NCBI GenBank assembly: GCA_026745465.1
Contig: JACYXH010000001.1
Span: forward strand, 1,178,501-1,242,500
DNA: 64,000 nt
Source: Lota lota
Lineage: Eukaryota; Chordata; Actinopteri; Gadiformes; Lotidae
Reading direction: 5' to 3'
How positions within the stretch are numbered: the stretch's first letter is position 1; each line of letters opens with the position of its first letter. The notes under the pieces were generated by a model. That model was not told where the DNA came from, did not search any database, and saw only the letters and a list, made by a program, of their open reading frames with translations. Below are positions 1 through 12,014 of the stretch, in pieces. A program made the position numbers and the translations under genes.

Positions 1-133
1 TAAACCAGCCATGGTACATCCACGCCCTTTACACCGTCATACGGCCTTTTCTCAAAGACAAAACCAGAAAGCGGGTGAGGGAAACAGTAATACTTCTAAC
101 CATGTTAGCGTTTTAGCATCTGTAAATCACAAA

Positions 134-330
134 TGGGGATAGGATAGTCTAGTGGTTACAGTGTTCGAATCCCAGCTGATAGGGTCTGGGTTGGAACCCC
201 GATGTCCACCGTCTGTAGACATCTTAGAGTAAGATGACCCCTAACCCCTACCTGCTCCTTATTCACATGTATCCAAACTCATTGTCAGTCACTTTGGATA
301 AAAGTGTCTCCAAATTAGGATTACTTATTC
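134..330 (+). repeat. tRNA-derived SINE
   Basis: The head carries an A-box-like TAGTCTAGTGG near 145 and a B-box-like GGTTGGAACCC near 190, spaced as in a tRNA promoter. The tail has the CACTTTGGATAAAAGTGTCT motif shared by many teleost SINEs. It lies in a clvs2 intron in gene orientation. It is not a functional tRNA, since no cloverleaf stems were found. Confidence 0.7.
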
Positions 331-454
331 TATCAATTTGCAATACCAAAAGTTCTGTTTAAATTAAGAAAACTGTTCATGCGTCATTGTTACCTCACTT
401 GAATATTTAACATTACAACTGTTCTTCCATGTCTCCCCACATCCTTGGGGCCAG

Positions 455-687
455 ATTTTCATGCACGGCAACAATCTCAACAGCCTCCACCAGCTCATTC
501 ACCCTGAAATCCTCCCCTCCGAGTTGGGTGGGATGATGCCACCCTACGACATGGGCACTTGGGCCCGCGCACTCCTGGACCATGCCTACGATGAGGAGGC
601 AGACTACTGCCCTGAGTCCTACACGCTGTCTGTCCAAGATCTGGAGAAGGACCTGGAGAAAGACCTATCCCCAAAGACTATGAAGAG
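455..687 (+). CDS. clvs2: clavesin-2, penultimate coding exon (end of CRAL-TRIO domain)
   Basis: Clavesins are CRAL-TRIO lipid-binding proteins that bind phosphatidylinositol 3,5-bisphosphate on clathrin-coated vesicles and late endosomes in neurons. After the acceptor CTTGGGGCCAG the exon reads [20 protein letters not shown] and then [10 protein letters not shown], the highly conserved end of the clavesin CRAL-TRIO domain. The following [12 protein letters not shown] matches clavesin-2 rather than clavesin-1 in spacing. It enters in phase 0 and leaves in phase 2 at AAGAG|GTGGGT. Reading through that donor meets a stop about nine codons later, so the splice is needed. Upstream exons lie outside the window. 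[10 protein letters not shown] looks like a small internal duplication of DLEK. The CLVS2 call rests on the tail sequence plus the adjacent trdn; the paralogue CLVS1 is the main alternative. Confidence 0.93.
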
Positions 688-1711
688 GTGGGTGAACCGT
701 CACATTAATGGTTGACAGCTTGGATCCCCTGATATATAAATGAGTCTTGGACGTTTGGATATAGTAGGGGTACCTTTTATACTACAAAAAATAGAGAGCT
801 ATCAAAATAAACAAAAGCATATAATTGTCCGATATTAAATACTTTAGCCTTGGATCAATATATTAGGTTGTAGGTTCCTTAAAAATCTACAGTTTTACGC
901 TGCAGTCGATTACACAATCAAAATTAAATGACAAAATGAATAGCAACCTCAGTCCCAAAAACCTCAAAACCCCACTTTTGATCAGACAGAGTGGTATAAT
1001 CAGGCATACACACAGGCATAGACATGGTTAAACCCACTAAGCCTAGAAAACGAATATTTGAGAATCATTGATTCGGTAGAGAGACAGACATCTCCTGGCT
1101 TTTTGTTGTCGTAGCTACAAGCTTGTAAGCTCCTAAGAACTGGTGTCCATCAACATCAGAATGATTTCTGAGGTAGATATGGGAGAATTCATTATCATGA
1201 TATTCATAGTTTAGATCCGTAACGCCACCTCTCTCTTCTCTTTCAAAGCATCACTTAAAACACACTTTTAAAATAGCTTTTAACATGTGAATCCCCTCAC
1301 CTCTTTGCCCCTCTTTCTGCCTCTGCATTTGTATTCCTTGAAAACAAAACAAAAACCCCAAACAATTTATTTGAGATGAAAGATGATGGCAGTGGATTAC
1401 ATAGTAGTGCTGTGGATTTCACCTGGTCCAAATCAGTACTTAAAAAATAAATAACGTTTTAAATAGGGTACTACATAAAGATGGAGTCAAACTACCTTCT
1501 ATGTTTTAAACGCTATTTATTAAATGCTATTGCATGCATTAATTGTTTCTGGGAGTTTTGGGTTACCAGGTAACGTCAATCAAACATTCTGGCTACACTT
1601 TCACTGTGGAGACAGCGAAAGCCTGAACAACAACACAGCCCAACCACTAAATGACAAAAACGTGTCTACCAAGTGGCAGCCATGAGCTCCTGTTTGTGAA
1701 GCCCTGGCAGA

Positions 1712-1968
1712 AGAGACTAACATGTAGTTCCTCAAACAGCCTGCAAAGTTTTCACTGTAGAGACTAGCATGTAGTTCGTCAAACGGCCTATAGGTTTTTC
1801 TCTGTAGAGACTAGCATGTAGTTCCTCAAACGGCCTATAGGTTTTTCACTGTAGAGACTAACATGTATTTCCTCAAACGGCCTATAGATGGCTCCCTGTA
1901 GAGTCTATCATGTAGTTCCTCAAATGGCCTATAGGTGGTTCACAGCAGAGACTAGACTGTAGTTCATC
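1712..1968. repeat. ~47-bp minisatellite
   Basis: About five to six imperfect copies of a unit containing GTAGAGACTAGCATGTAGTT then CCTCAAACGGCCTATAGGT. The array is interrupted at its right end by the MITE at 1972, and its unit sequence resumes after 2611 and again near 2870. Confidence 0.8.
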
Positions 1969-1971
1969 TAA

Positions 1972-2608
1972 AGGCCCTGACACACCAAACCGACTTAAAG
2001 GATCTAGCCGCAACGTAGGCCGACTGTTGCGTTGCCTCGCTGCGCCTGTATCTAGGACAAAAAGTTGCATTTGAACACACCGCAAAGACTACAGCCAACA
2101 GCCAACTATCACGTACGTTCTGCACCTGCGTGAGAGGAAATAACTCTCCCTACCAGCAGGTAGCGGTATTCTGTATTTGTCATTCAAAAAGGGACATCGG
2201 AAGTTCTAGGACTGCGAATATATACAAACATTAAATAAAGCAGGGTTCGCTCACCATTTCACACCACTCTCGCTCAGACGGTTTCGTAATATAGCTATTT
2301 CTGATCGAGAATATGTGAAAACGATTAATATTGAGATGAAGTGGAAAAATTTGACGATATTTTGTACTTGCCCTCTTGACAAAGTCGTTTGCTGCTTTGC
2401 TCCCTTCCGTTTCTCTTCTCGTGGAATTGATTCGCTTAAGCTGAACAGCCAATCCGAGTGATTTCTCTCACCGTCCCTGATTCAACACGCTGAATCGGCC
2501 GAAAAACCAGACCAGGGCCGACTGGTGCCGACGGTGCGGGACACACGGAGGACACTAGCGCCACAGACGCTCACCAACGGCCGAGCGTCTGCCGGTGTGT
2601 CAGGGCCT
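1972..2608. mobile_element. MITE with 15-bp TIRs and TAA target duplication (PIF/Harbinger-like)
   Basis: The left end AGGCCCTGACACACC and the right end GGTGTGTCAGGGCCT are perfect 15-bp inverted repeats. Both ends are flanked by TAA (1969-1971 and 2609-2611). A TWA-type 3-bp target duplication is typical of PIF/Harbinger elements; the family call is inferred from this alone. No transposase is encoded in the 637 bp. Confidence 0.8.
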
Positions 2609-2882
2609 TAAGGCCTATAGGTGGTTCTTCTAGAGACTCAAATGTAGTTCCTGTAGTTAGTCAGGGTGTGTCAGAGCCTTAAGGCCTATAGGTGGTTCTT
2701 CTAGAGACTCAAATGTAGTTCCTGTAGTTAGTCAGGGTGTGTCAGGGCCTTAAGGCCTATAGGTGGTTCTTCTAGAGACTCAAATGTAGTTCCTGTAGTT
2801 AGTCAGGGTGTGTCAGGGCCTTAAGGCCTTGACACACCTCTAGAGTCTCTAGAGTCTTCTAGAGACTCAAATGTAGTTCCTC
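2609..2882. repeat. ~71-bp minisatellite containing a MITE terminus
   Basis: About three and a half copies of a unit that begins with the MITE right end (GTGTGTCAGGGCCTTAAGG), continues with the flanking minisatellite sequence GCCTATAGGTGGTTC and ends TCCTGTAGTTAGTCAGG. The unit therefore contains the element-flank junction. Confidence 0.8.
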
Positions 2883-3387
2883 TAACGGCCTTTTGGTGAT
2901 TGACGGTGGTTGGAAGAAAAAAGACCAGCATTCTGAGCCAATGGGAAGAAATTTTGATTTAATTCTCATAACACAACGCAAAAACATTTTTCTTCGTATG
3001 GTTAGGATCTCAGTGGCTAGTTCATCTCCATATTATGTATTTAGAGAGATACCGTTTGACAGTTTTATCTCTTAAAAAGTTATTAAGGACTAAATATGAA
3101 TGAGCTTTTGTCCTAGACTGCTGCAAGGTAGTGCCTCATTGTGCCAAATATGGACGGTTTCCCTTTAAATGTTTTAATATGACTTGATTTATATCTTAAT
3201 GATATCGTTGTTGTTTTTTGCTCTTGTATATTATGACTATTATGTAAAGTGTCTGAGGATTTAGAAACATTTTATATAAATACAAATTATCATTATGATT
3301 GTGGTTATTTTATTAGTAGTATTATCATGATGTATAGTGAAACCAAAGGCCAATGGTGGTGGGGATCTGTGTCTGTTTGCGCTCCAG

Positions 3388-3475
3388 GTCTCAGTCGGTG
3401 GTGGAAGCGGGGATCCTGAAGCGTCCAGTCACCAGTCAGGAGGACAACATGAAGCCTCTTCTCTCGCTGGACTGA
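3388..3475 (+). CDS. clvs2: clavesin-2, last coding exon
   Basis: Acceptor GCTCCAG|G. The first base completes the AGG codon left by the previous exon. The exon then encodes SQSVVEAGILKRPVTSQEDN followed by MKPLLSLD and a TGA. This is the diagnostic clavesin C-terminus: the SQSVV start and PLLSLD end are conserved in vertebrates, with PLLSLD favouring clavesin-2. Twenty-eight residues plus stop, with the phase matching exactly. The 3' UTR follows, but its end could not be placed because no convincing poly(A) signal stands out before the minisatellite. Confidence 0.94.
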
Positions 3476-3652
3476 GCCCTATCACAGACAACTGTACACA
3501 TTCACCACACACTCAAATGCACAACACACCTTCTCATACACACAAACACACACGTTCAACATATTTGAGCTGAAGCAGAGCTGTGGAGCAAAATGGATGC
3601 ATGCCCACACATGCTCTGGAACACAGATGCTAACCAAAGCTGAGCCATAAAA

Positions 3653-4432
3653 ACATGGACATGGAAACTAACCTGAGAGCTACTGGGACCCTTTCAAAGG
3701 ACATGGAAACTAACCTGAGAGCTACTGGGACCCTTTCAAAGGACATGGAAACTAAACGGAGAGCTACTGGGACCCTTTCAAAGGGCATGGAAACTAACCT
3801 GAGAGGTACTGTGACCCTTTCAAAGGACATGGAGTCTAAATGAAGAGATACTGGGAGCCTTTCTAGAGAACATGGGATCTAAATGGAGAGCTACTGGGAA
3901 CCTTTCTAGAGAACATGGAGTCTAAATGAAGAGCTACTGGGAGCCTTTCTAGAGAACATGGAGTCTAAACGGAGAGCTACTGGGAGCCTTTCTAGAGAAC
4001 ATGGAGTCTAAACTGAGAGCTACCAGGAGCCTTTCTAGAGAACATGAAATCTAAACGGAGAGCTACTGGGAGCCTTTCTAGAGGACATGGAGTATAAATG
4101 AAGAGCTACTGGGATCCTTTCTAGAGAACACAGAGTCTAAATGAAGAGCTACTGGGAGCCTTTCTAGAGAACATGGAGTCTAAACGGAGAGCTACTGGGA
4201 TCCTTTCTAGAGAACACAGAGTCTAAATGAAGAGCTACTGGGAGCCTTTCTAGAGAACATGGAGTCTAAACGGAGAGCTACTGGGAGCCTTTCTAGAGAA
4301 CATGGAAACTAAACAGAGAGCTACTGGGAGCCTTTCTAGAGAACATGGAGTCTAAACAGAGAGCTACTGGGAGCCTTTCTAGAGAACATGGAGTCTAAAC
4401 GGAGAGCTACTGGGAGCCTTTCTAGAGAACAT
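3653..4432. repeat. 42/43-bp minisatellite in or after the clvs2 3' UTR
   Basis: About 18 tandem units. The first four are 42 bp (ACATGGAAACTAACCTGAGA then GCTACTGGGACCCTTTCAAAGG). The rest are 43 bp with CTTTCTAGAGAACATGG. The 42-bp units keep a reading frame open on both strands, giving spurious 60-residue ORFs. Unit length changes abruptly near 3850. Confidence 0.9.
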
Positions 4433-7400
4433 AGCATTCCAAACTTATTCCAATGCTATCCTAACCATCCTATCCATTTGAACTAACATGCAAATGTTGT
4501 GAAGACTGGCGCTCTTCATGCGTCAAGTGCCAATTCCAAGTCAATATGAAATCCACAACTTATCCTTAGTATTTATAATTGAAGGTCACATCAAATACAT
4601 GTTCTGTAAATATTACCACAATGTTTGGCTGCAATATATGGGACATGTGTTCATTGTTAAAATCACAATGAATAATTCTTATGTATGTATTAAGCACTGC
4701 TGATAAAGCCTAAGCCATGGTTGGGGCTTTGCACCCAAGGTCTTGATGGTTGTTGGTTTGGATCTGGAGACCAATGAATCTGAAAACTAGCAAGGCAGAC
4801 TTTGTGTTGATTGTTCCTGAAACAAAGGATATCACTTCATACTCACGTTTATCAACACAAGTTGCTGTTCATTTTGCCCTTTTTTTGCAAACTTCACAGT
4901 ATTCACAATCTGGAAACATTTCATTTCTAAAGTCACAGAAAATGTAGTTCATAATTTGAGGGATGCTTAGCTTAAATATTTATACACTCAATTAATCGAT
5001 TTGGTATTGGTCTGAACATTTAAAAAGCTGATACTCCAATGTGCTATAGTTTGATGCAAATATGAACACACTTTCAAATGCTTATAATCTTAGTGTTTAC
5101 ATTATTATTATAATTTATTTATTTTTATTGAGTGGTATATTGAGTTTGAGTGGTCGTCAGAATGTTATGAAGCTCTGTTTTAAGTAGGATTGCTGAAAAC
5201 GTGTATATAATAAGTGTTTCACAGGTGTCCATGAGGGTTTCTAGTTTTATTGTGACCGTACTAAATATTGCTAGCTAGCAAAGTCAATGTAATCAAGCAA
5301 CACACAGCGTATAGTATTTTCAAAGATTGATTATTTTCCATATACAGTGTCTTTAATGCTGGGTATTTCACAAAATACCAACAGAGTGTTCAAAATAGTT
5401 TAGTAATGTTCCCCCTCATGCTGTCCAATAATCAGTCCTACCTTAGGCTACTGGAAACCTTTCAGTTCACTATGTCAGACTCCGCTGAGCAGAGTGGATA
5501 GGGAAACCTGATCCATAGAAGCTAGAATCTACTCAGCATCAAAATCTTGCTTGCCAGCTCCTTGTTAGGAGTGGAATGGAATAGAAGGACTGGGTCCTTC
5601 ATTTCCAATGTCCAAGTCTGATTCTTGCGCCACAAGAACAGATCAGCAACATAATGTTTTCCACCAGAAGATAGGTATTTGGGTATGACAGAATTGGTAG
5701 CAAGTGATGAGAGCAATGAATGACATTCTGTTCTTCATGTCTGCAAGTGTTTTTGTCATGCATCAATTGTTTGACATTTTCCTGGTTCTAATAAATCCCC
5801 AGCACTATAACACTGTGTGAAGTTAAAACCAATACATAACTATTACTTTACTCTGAAATTGGGTTTGTTCAGGCTGGATCTCCTAACTTACTTATTTTTT
5901 TGCCTTTTTATCACTGAATGTCACTGAAATATCAGTGCAAAATTAGTCATTATCCTATTGCCTAATAAATACCATAAACAGGGACTCTTAAGTGCAGGTA
6001 CTAAAGTTCCAGATTTTTGGATAAGATGTTTAAATTAACTAGAAAAAGGAATGGGAAATGGGAAACTATTTTTACTTGAGATTTGTCATGCAGATGTTTA
6101 ATAAATCCCATTGAAAAGTCTCCGTTAGTACCTCACTTGTTATCAATTGGAAAAAGATTCACTGAAGTTGACTGAAAGGTTTATCAGTTGCATTGTTAGG
6201 CTCAGTATCAGACAAATATGAACACACCACACTTTGTTGAAAGCTGCGATTGTATTACAAACGTGCTTCTGTGGGTAATGTTTTGGTTTATAAGATATCT
6301 TCTTTTTTTTATAATTGCTCTGTTAGTCATTTATTTAGATTATTTATATTGCTGAATGCAGTAGTGAATTGTTGCCATGTTTGGGGGCATCTTGGAAGAG
6401 ACATTTATTTCTGCATTTTAAATGTCCTTGTATGTATTCTCATCATCTCTCCGCGGTCATAGCCTTCAGCACCAGCAAGGATATTGAATCATTAAGAAGT
6501 TTGTTTTTCATTCTGTGGGCCTGCAGACCTGCGACCTGATTACCCCAAAAAGGGTAACTAAGTATTTTATTTCTGTTTATACACTAGCCCAGGAAATGTG
6601 CCATTGTTGAAGAAGCTGGAACTCTCGCTGCTCTGTTTGGACTCTGGTTTCTGTGATCACAATGTCCTGTCATCACATATACAACACACACACACACACA
6701 CACACATACACACGCACACACACATACAACAAACAAGCACGCACACAAGCATGCACACATGTACCCACACACACAAAATGCTTGGAAGAAAAATAAAAAC
6801 TATTTCAAGCATTAGAATCTGATAATAGGTGACTAAATTGGTACTATAAAAACAAAAACAAAAAAGCAGTTAGCAATGAATATAGAAAACAAGTAAAAAA
6901 ATGTATATTGTGCCTATGTGTAACAAACAGGAAATTAAATATTTGTGTGTGTATGTGTGCGTGCAGTTGTGTGTGCATGTGTGTGCACGTGTGCATGCGT
7001 GTGTGAGTTTCAAGAGTATAGACAACAAACATGTGATCATGTTATCTTGATATGCTTGTATCCGTGTATTGCGGTGTTCACTAGGACTTTATTTTAATTG
7101 GGTTGAGTTCTGTTATCAATATTGTTTTGTAATTGTTCTGACTCAGGTCTGCATTACAGTCGATCATTTCAGCTAAACCCCCTTTTATAGAAACTAATCA
7201 ACTGCAGCGAATATTAGTATTATTTGTCATTCCATAGAAATATGCACTCGGAGCATTGATTATCATTATCGTAGCATAAGGAATGCATTTAGTGCTGTCT
7301 TTTTTTATATCACAGTTTTTTTATTGTACATGTATAGCAAGAAAAAAAAACAGGGTTCCCCAATAGTGTTCCTATTTAAAAGCTGAAAGTCCCTTTTTTG

Positions 7401-9221
7401 TCCTCAAAGACAACTTTCTAAAATACATTGTTACTGAACAAGCTAAATAAATATGGACATTGGTTGTTTGGGGGGTAATATGCATCATGCATCTATACAC
7501 CCACACATATTGATTGGTAGCTGCAAGATCTTCATCACATCTATGCAGCACTGTATTTGAATATGATTATTCAACGGGCACCGAAATAATATGCCCGTTG
7601 TGTACATATTTCACAGCAGAAAATAAAACAACTTTTAGTTTAAAGTGTCTTTGAAGCACTTGCTTACCAAAGAAATTGCATTTCTTTCCCAAAAAATGTT
7701 TGCTTAAGAAATTAGGTCCAGAAGTAAGCCTCCAGCAACATCAATGACTCTACCTCTGATTATACACATTTGCTTTTAAAAAGCAATTTCAAATACAAAG
7801 AATAAACCAACTTCTCCAGAATATACAAATAATTGAATTTCTTACATTTGAAAATTTAATCTGCAAAAGGAAAATAAATAAATTAACCCACTCTTAAAAG
7901 GTTGAGGTGATAAAGGATATTTTGTCATCCATACACTTATTGGCTGTTTGATTTTTTGTTCTGAAAGTAACGATAGAGAATGACGGCTTGGTGTGTTGTT
8001 AAAATGATTAGGTCATGCATTACATGTCATGTATTACATCATCTGTGTAAAACAAATGATCAGTGAAATGTCATTTGTTTAGTCCACACAGAAAAGTTCA
8101 GCTCCCGTATCGACTCCTAAATCCATAACTCATCAAATCACACTGGTTCCTATGCTGGTCTTGCCCGGGTGACTTATTTTCAGCACTAGAAACATGTCAA
8201 AGTACCTGGTATTTGAGATAGTACCAAGCACATACAACATCAAATGATATAACAACACTATTACAGAAAATAACACATATGCTATCGAAAGGTCTCTAAA
8301 TAATATATTGTTATCTTAAATAAGGCTTTCTTGTCATAATGTTTTGTCATAGGCTCTTAAAACCTTAATAGATATACATTCTGTTATAATTCTAGAAAGT
8401 TTTGTATGTAAAGTCTTGCTTGGCGTCATCTTTTGACCACCAGGACACACTACATTGACCTCAGACAGTATTAAGGGTTCTCCTTTTTAGACTCCTTTAC
8501 AAAAGGATTACACCCAATTCATCTGTGTGAATATCCACAACTTCCATTTATATGAATGGAATATTAGTTTGTTTTTTAATGCACAATGTGGAAATTAAGA
8601 AAATGCTCAAACCCTCCAAGCCTACAACCTAGATTGTGTAAGATATAGAACTAACAAGATATAAGTTGTAAAGGGTAATCCCAGTGTTACCACATGTAAA
8701 CAAGCTGTTCTCTGTGAGGAGAAAAGGCTTCTAAGACATAAAAGCAACACTCTGATTCAACATTCAGTCCAGGGCGTTTATGATCTTAAATACAGCTGCT
8801 GCAGCTGTGAGTGTATGATGTTGTTATACTACAGCATTGTTGAATACTTGCTCCTGATTGGCCACTAACGTTCCAAGGGTGTGCATTATTTTCAATAACA
8901 GGACAACTCTGCCTTTTAACAGTTCAGAATCAATGCGCTACAATCCAACATTAACATCAACGGTCAAATACAGCAATCCCCCAGATGTTTCCTTGACAAC
9001 GCAAAACATATAGGCTTATGTTCAAAGCACCATCACCTATTTTAATTTCAGCTGATTTGGTTGATAAAACACCAATAACATTACAGATGACTAACTAATG
9101 TGTGATAATTGTTGGATAATTGTTATAAGTGTGGTATAAATACAATTATTTACTTTTCCGGTGGTAAGAAACCTGGGCTTGGCCTTGGCTGCATCAGCAC
9201 CCCCAGTTTTCCATTAAATAA
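4433..9221. other. intergenic region between clvs2 and trdn
   Basis: AT-rich sequence with no coding or RNA gene that I can support. It holds a CA/GT microsatellite near 6688-6730 and an imperfect TG tract near 6941-7005. No convincing element ends were seen elsewhere. Confidence 0.6.
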
Positions 9222-9239
9222 CCCCCCCCCCCCCCCCCC
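9222..9239. repeat. poly-C tract (18)
   Basis: Uninterrupted C homopolymer. Its length is likely approximate in the assembly. Confidence 0.9.
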
Positions 9240-9759
9240 GGACTGCTTTAGTCCTTACTAATCAACTCAGAAATAGCAGCAGCAATGCTGCTTCAAGGTG
9301 TCTTGTTGTTTTCCCCTTTAAGACCTCCATCCTTCATTTAAGGATCCAGCAACAACCCTGCAGACAGCTTCAGGGTTTCAACAATATGAAAATAAGCACT
9401 ATAAGTAATATGTACAAATAAGTCTGCTAAATGTAATTATATAGAGAGAAAAATATGACATTTTATGACATTCAGAACATGAATCTGTCACGTCTTAGTT
9501 ACCTAAGCTTCCTCTCAGTGCACAGCACGCATTTGTTTTTACGACCCAGCCATTTAAGCAGTCCAACACGTAAACTGTCAGCCTAGCACACCGGTTAACA
9601 GTGGTAGGAAGTGGTCATCAAATAATGCTATGAAATGGTGTTTTCTAGCTGTGCTACTACGGCAGCCTCATGCTAGTGTGATGCTGTTGATAAGAGAGAG
9701 CGCAGAAGACAACAGATCCCTGTGGAGAACACTTCAGATCTACAGCATTCCACATCCTA

Positions 9760-10862
9760 ATGCACTAGATCAAATGTACTAGCTGTAATGTACTAGCTCT
9801 AATGTACTAGATATAATGTACTAGAGCTTATGTACTAGATCTAATGTACTAGATCTAATGTACTAGAGCTAATGTACTCTATTTAATGTACTAGATCTAA
9901 TGTACTAGATCTAATGTACTAGAGATAATGTACTAGATCTAATGTACTAGCTCTAATGTACTAGAGCTAATGTACTAGTTCTAATGTACTAGCTCTAATG
10001 TACTAGATCTAATGTACTAGATATAATGTACTAGATCTAATGTACTAGAGCTAATGTACTAGATTCAATGTACTTGATCTAATGTACTAGATCTAATGTA
10101 CTAGAGCTTATGTACTAGATCTAATGTACTAGATCTAATGTACTAGCTCTAATGTACTAGAGCTTATGTACTAGATCTAATGTACTAGATCTAATGTACT
10201 AGATCTAATGTACTAGAGCTTATGTACTAGATCTAATGTACTAGATCTAATGTACTAGAGCTTATGTAATATATCTAATGTACTAGATCTAATGTACTAG
10301 ATCTAATGTACTAGATCTAATGTACTAGAGATAATGTACTAGTTCTAATGTACTAGCTCTAATGTACTAGAGCTAATGTACTAGATCTAATGTACTAGCT
10401 CTAATGTACTAGATCTAATGTACTAGAAGATAATGTACTAGAGCTAATGTACTAGATCTAATGTACTAGATCTAATGTACTAGAGCTTATGTACTAGATC
10501 TAATGTACTAGATCTAATGTACTAGCTCTAATGTACTAGAGCTAATGTACTGGATCTAACGTACTAGAGCTAATGTACTAGAGCTAATGTACTATATCTA
10601 ATGTACTAGATCTAATGTACTAGAGATAATGTACTAGATCTAATGTACTAGATCTAATTTACTAGATCTAATGTACTAGATCTAATGTACTAGCTCTAAT
10701 ATACTAGATATAATGTACTAGCTCTAATGTACTAGATCTAATGTACTACATCTAATGTACTATATCTAATGTACTAGCTCTAATGTACTAGATATAATGT
10801 ACTAGCTCTAATGTACTAGATCTAATGTACTACATCTAATGTACTAGAGCTAATGTACCAGA
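9760..10862. repeat. 14-bp tandem array, unit TACTAGATCTAATG
   Basis: About 75-80 near-head-to-tail copies of a 14-bp unit over 1.1 kb. Each unit carries GTAC and most carry AGATCT, both palindromes. The variable core after CTAG alternates among ATCT, AGCT, CTCT and ATAT. It lies about 1 kb beyond the trdn stop codon. There is no spacer and repeat architecture of a CRISPR kind. Confidence 0.97.
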
Positions 10863-11850
10863 TCTCCACGGACACCCAAGAAACAGGACCATGTCATATC
10901 AATCCAAAACATTCCCCATGGTCTCAGTAAAATCATTGCTGGTCACCAATGTTTGTGTGCTCCACAGCAGCTCCCCCTCTCTGTCCAATCATAATTATGC
11001 TCATTCCCCTTTAGCATATTCACTTATCGATAACTCAATAAGCATACAAAAAATGTAAGTAATATGCAATAATTAAGTTATGTTTAATTGAAAGTAAAAA
11101 CAATTTGAATAGTGTATTTGTTCTTTTCTTACTGACTATTATGTTTTTTCCATTTGGAATAGCAGAGATAGCCCACAGAGATTGGAACCTTTTGTAGACT
11201 GCGTTGTTTGATGAAAATCCTTTGCGTTGGACAACGTGTGAGACGTTAAATGTGAGAAAGCACGTTTGTTTAACCCACACACACTCACACACAAACACTA
11301 TCAGAGAGAGAGGGAGAGCGGGAATCTAAACTCCGGGTACTCCTGGAATTCAACGAATCATTGTTTGCATTTTCATCTTCCTATAATACTTTTCAAATGT
11401 TGGCCACCAAAGCAGCCAAGATGAAGACAGAATAGCTTATTGCAATGATATGCCATGAAAAGACATGAACATTGTAACCAAGAAGTAAATATAAATAGCA
11501 GTCACCACTTAATTTGCAGTGTGTCGCAATATTACCATGATTTCATACATGAATGGCATTCGAAGGTAAAGATGGCTCTCAATACGTTCTTACTAACATT
11601 GACAAAATACAGTGACCAAAAAACATACACATGCAAAGTATGAGCAGGAGAAAAATGCATAGCAATAAATCTCCCAAGGGCTTGACCCAGTGGGTTCTGC
11701 TGCTCTGAACTCTACAGCTCACTTCAACTCAGTCCCTTGCATTTCTACTTAGGACTCCTCAAGTATTTCAAAGTAGGGTACAACATCCATTGGATGGGGT
11801 GACTTGGAAGCGATATTGAAGAAGAAGAAATGAATATGTCCCGCTTTGAC
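10863..11850 (-). other. trdn: trdn 3' flank, probable 3' UTR
   Basis: Sequence downstream of the trdn stop on the - strand. An ATTAAA on the - strand near 11083 is a possible poly(A) signal. I found no AATAAA on that strand closer to the stop. Nothing else is recognised. Confidence 0.35.
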
Positions 11851-12014
11851 CTATTGACCTGCGGCCCTGGCTGCTCTCTGTTGCTCCAGCATTGACCTGA
11901 GGGCCGGTGACATCATGGCCGGGCTCATGGCCGGAGTCATTCCGGGGGCAAAAGGTCGCAAAGGGTACTGTGCTCCTTTGCCTGGGACATAGATGCACTG
12001 GAAATATCTTTGAC
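11851..12014 (-). CDS. trdn: trdn exon 29 (residues 1394-1447), conserved C-terminus
   Basis: The acceptor GTCGTTGAAG keeps phase 1. The exon codes QRYFQCIYVPGKGAQYPLRP, then FAPGMTPAMSPAMMSP and a basic end RAARAAGQ before TAG at 11851-11853. FQC(I/V)Y plus the aromatic/Pro tail matches mammalian skeletal triadin (FQCVYLDGYNG). A longer ORF in another frame covers the same DNA but has no triadin similarity. Confidence 0.88.

Larger units (their letters stand above)
688..3387 (+). other. clvs2: last intron of clvs2
   Basis: A phase-2 intron from GTGGGT to GCTCCAG. Bases 720-1700 are AT-rich with no gene or repeat that I recognise. The rest holds two minisatellites separated by a MITE (listed separately). 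Bases 2886-3300 show nothing further. Confidence 0.85.

Noticed and set aside
134..210. A genuine tRNA gene
   Set aside because: Promoter boxes are present but the stems do not pair and a SINE tail follows.
461..715. clvs2 ORF continuing to its stop after WVNRHING
   Set aside because: The AAGAG|GTGGGT donor joins in frame to the conserved SQSVV tail at 3388, so the extra residues are intronic.
3630..3843. 60-residue ORFs with METNLRATGTLSKD repeats on both strands
   Set aside because: The 42-bp minisatellite unit is a multiple of three, so the ORFs are a by-product.
9760..10862. Possible CRISPR-like or replication-origin array
   Set aside because: Continuous 14-bp tandem repeat without unique spacers, in a vertebrate genome.
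11768..11998. A 76-residue - strand ORF as the trdn end
   Set aside because: Wrong frame: the phase-consistent frame gives FQCIY, the known triadin C-terminus.
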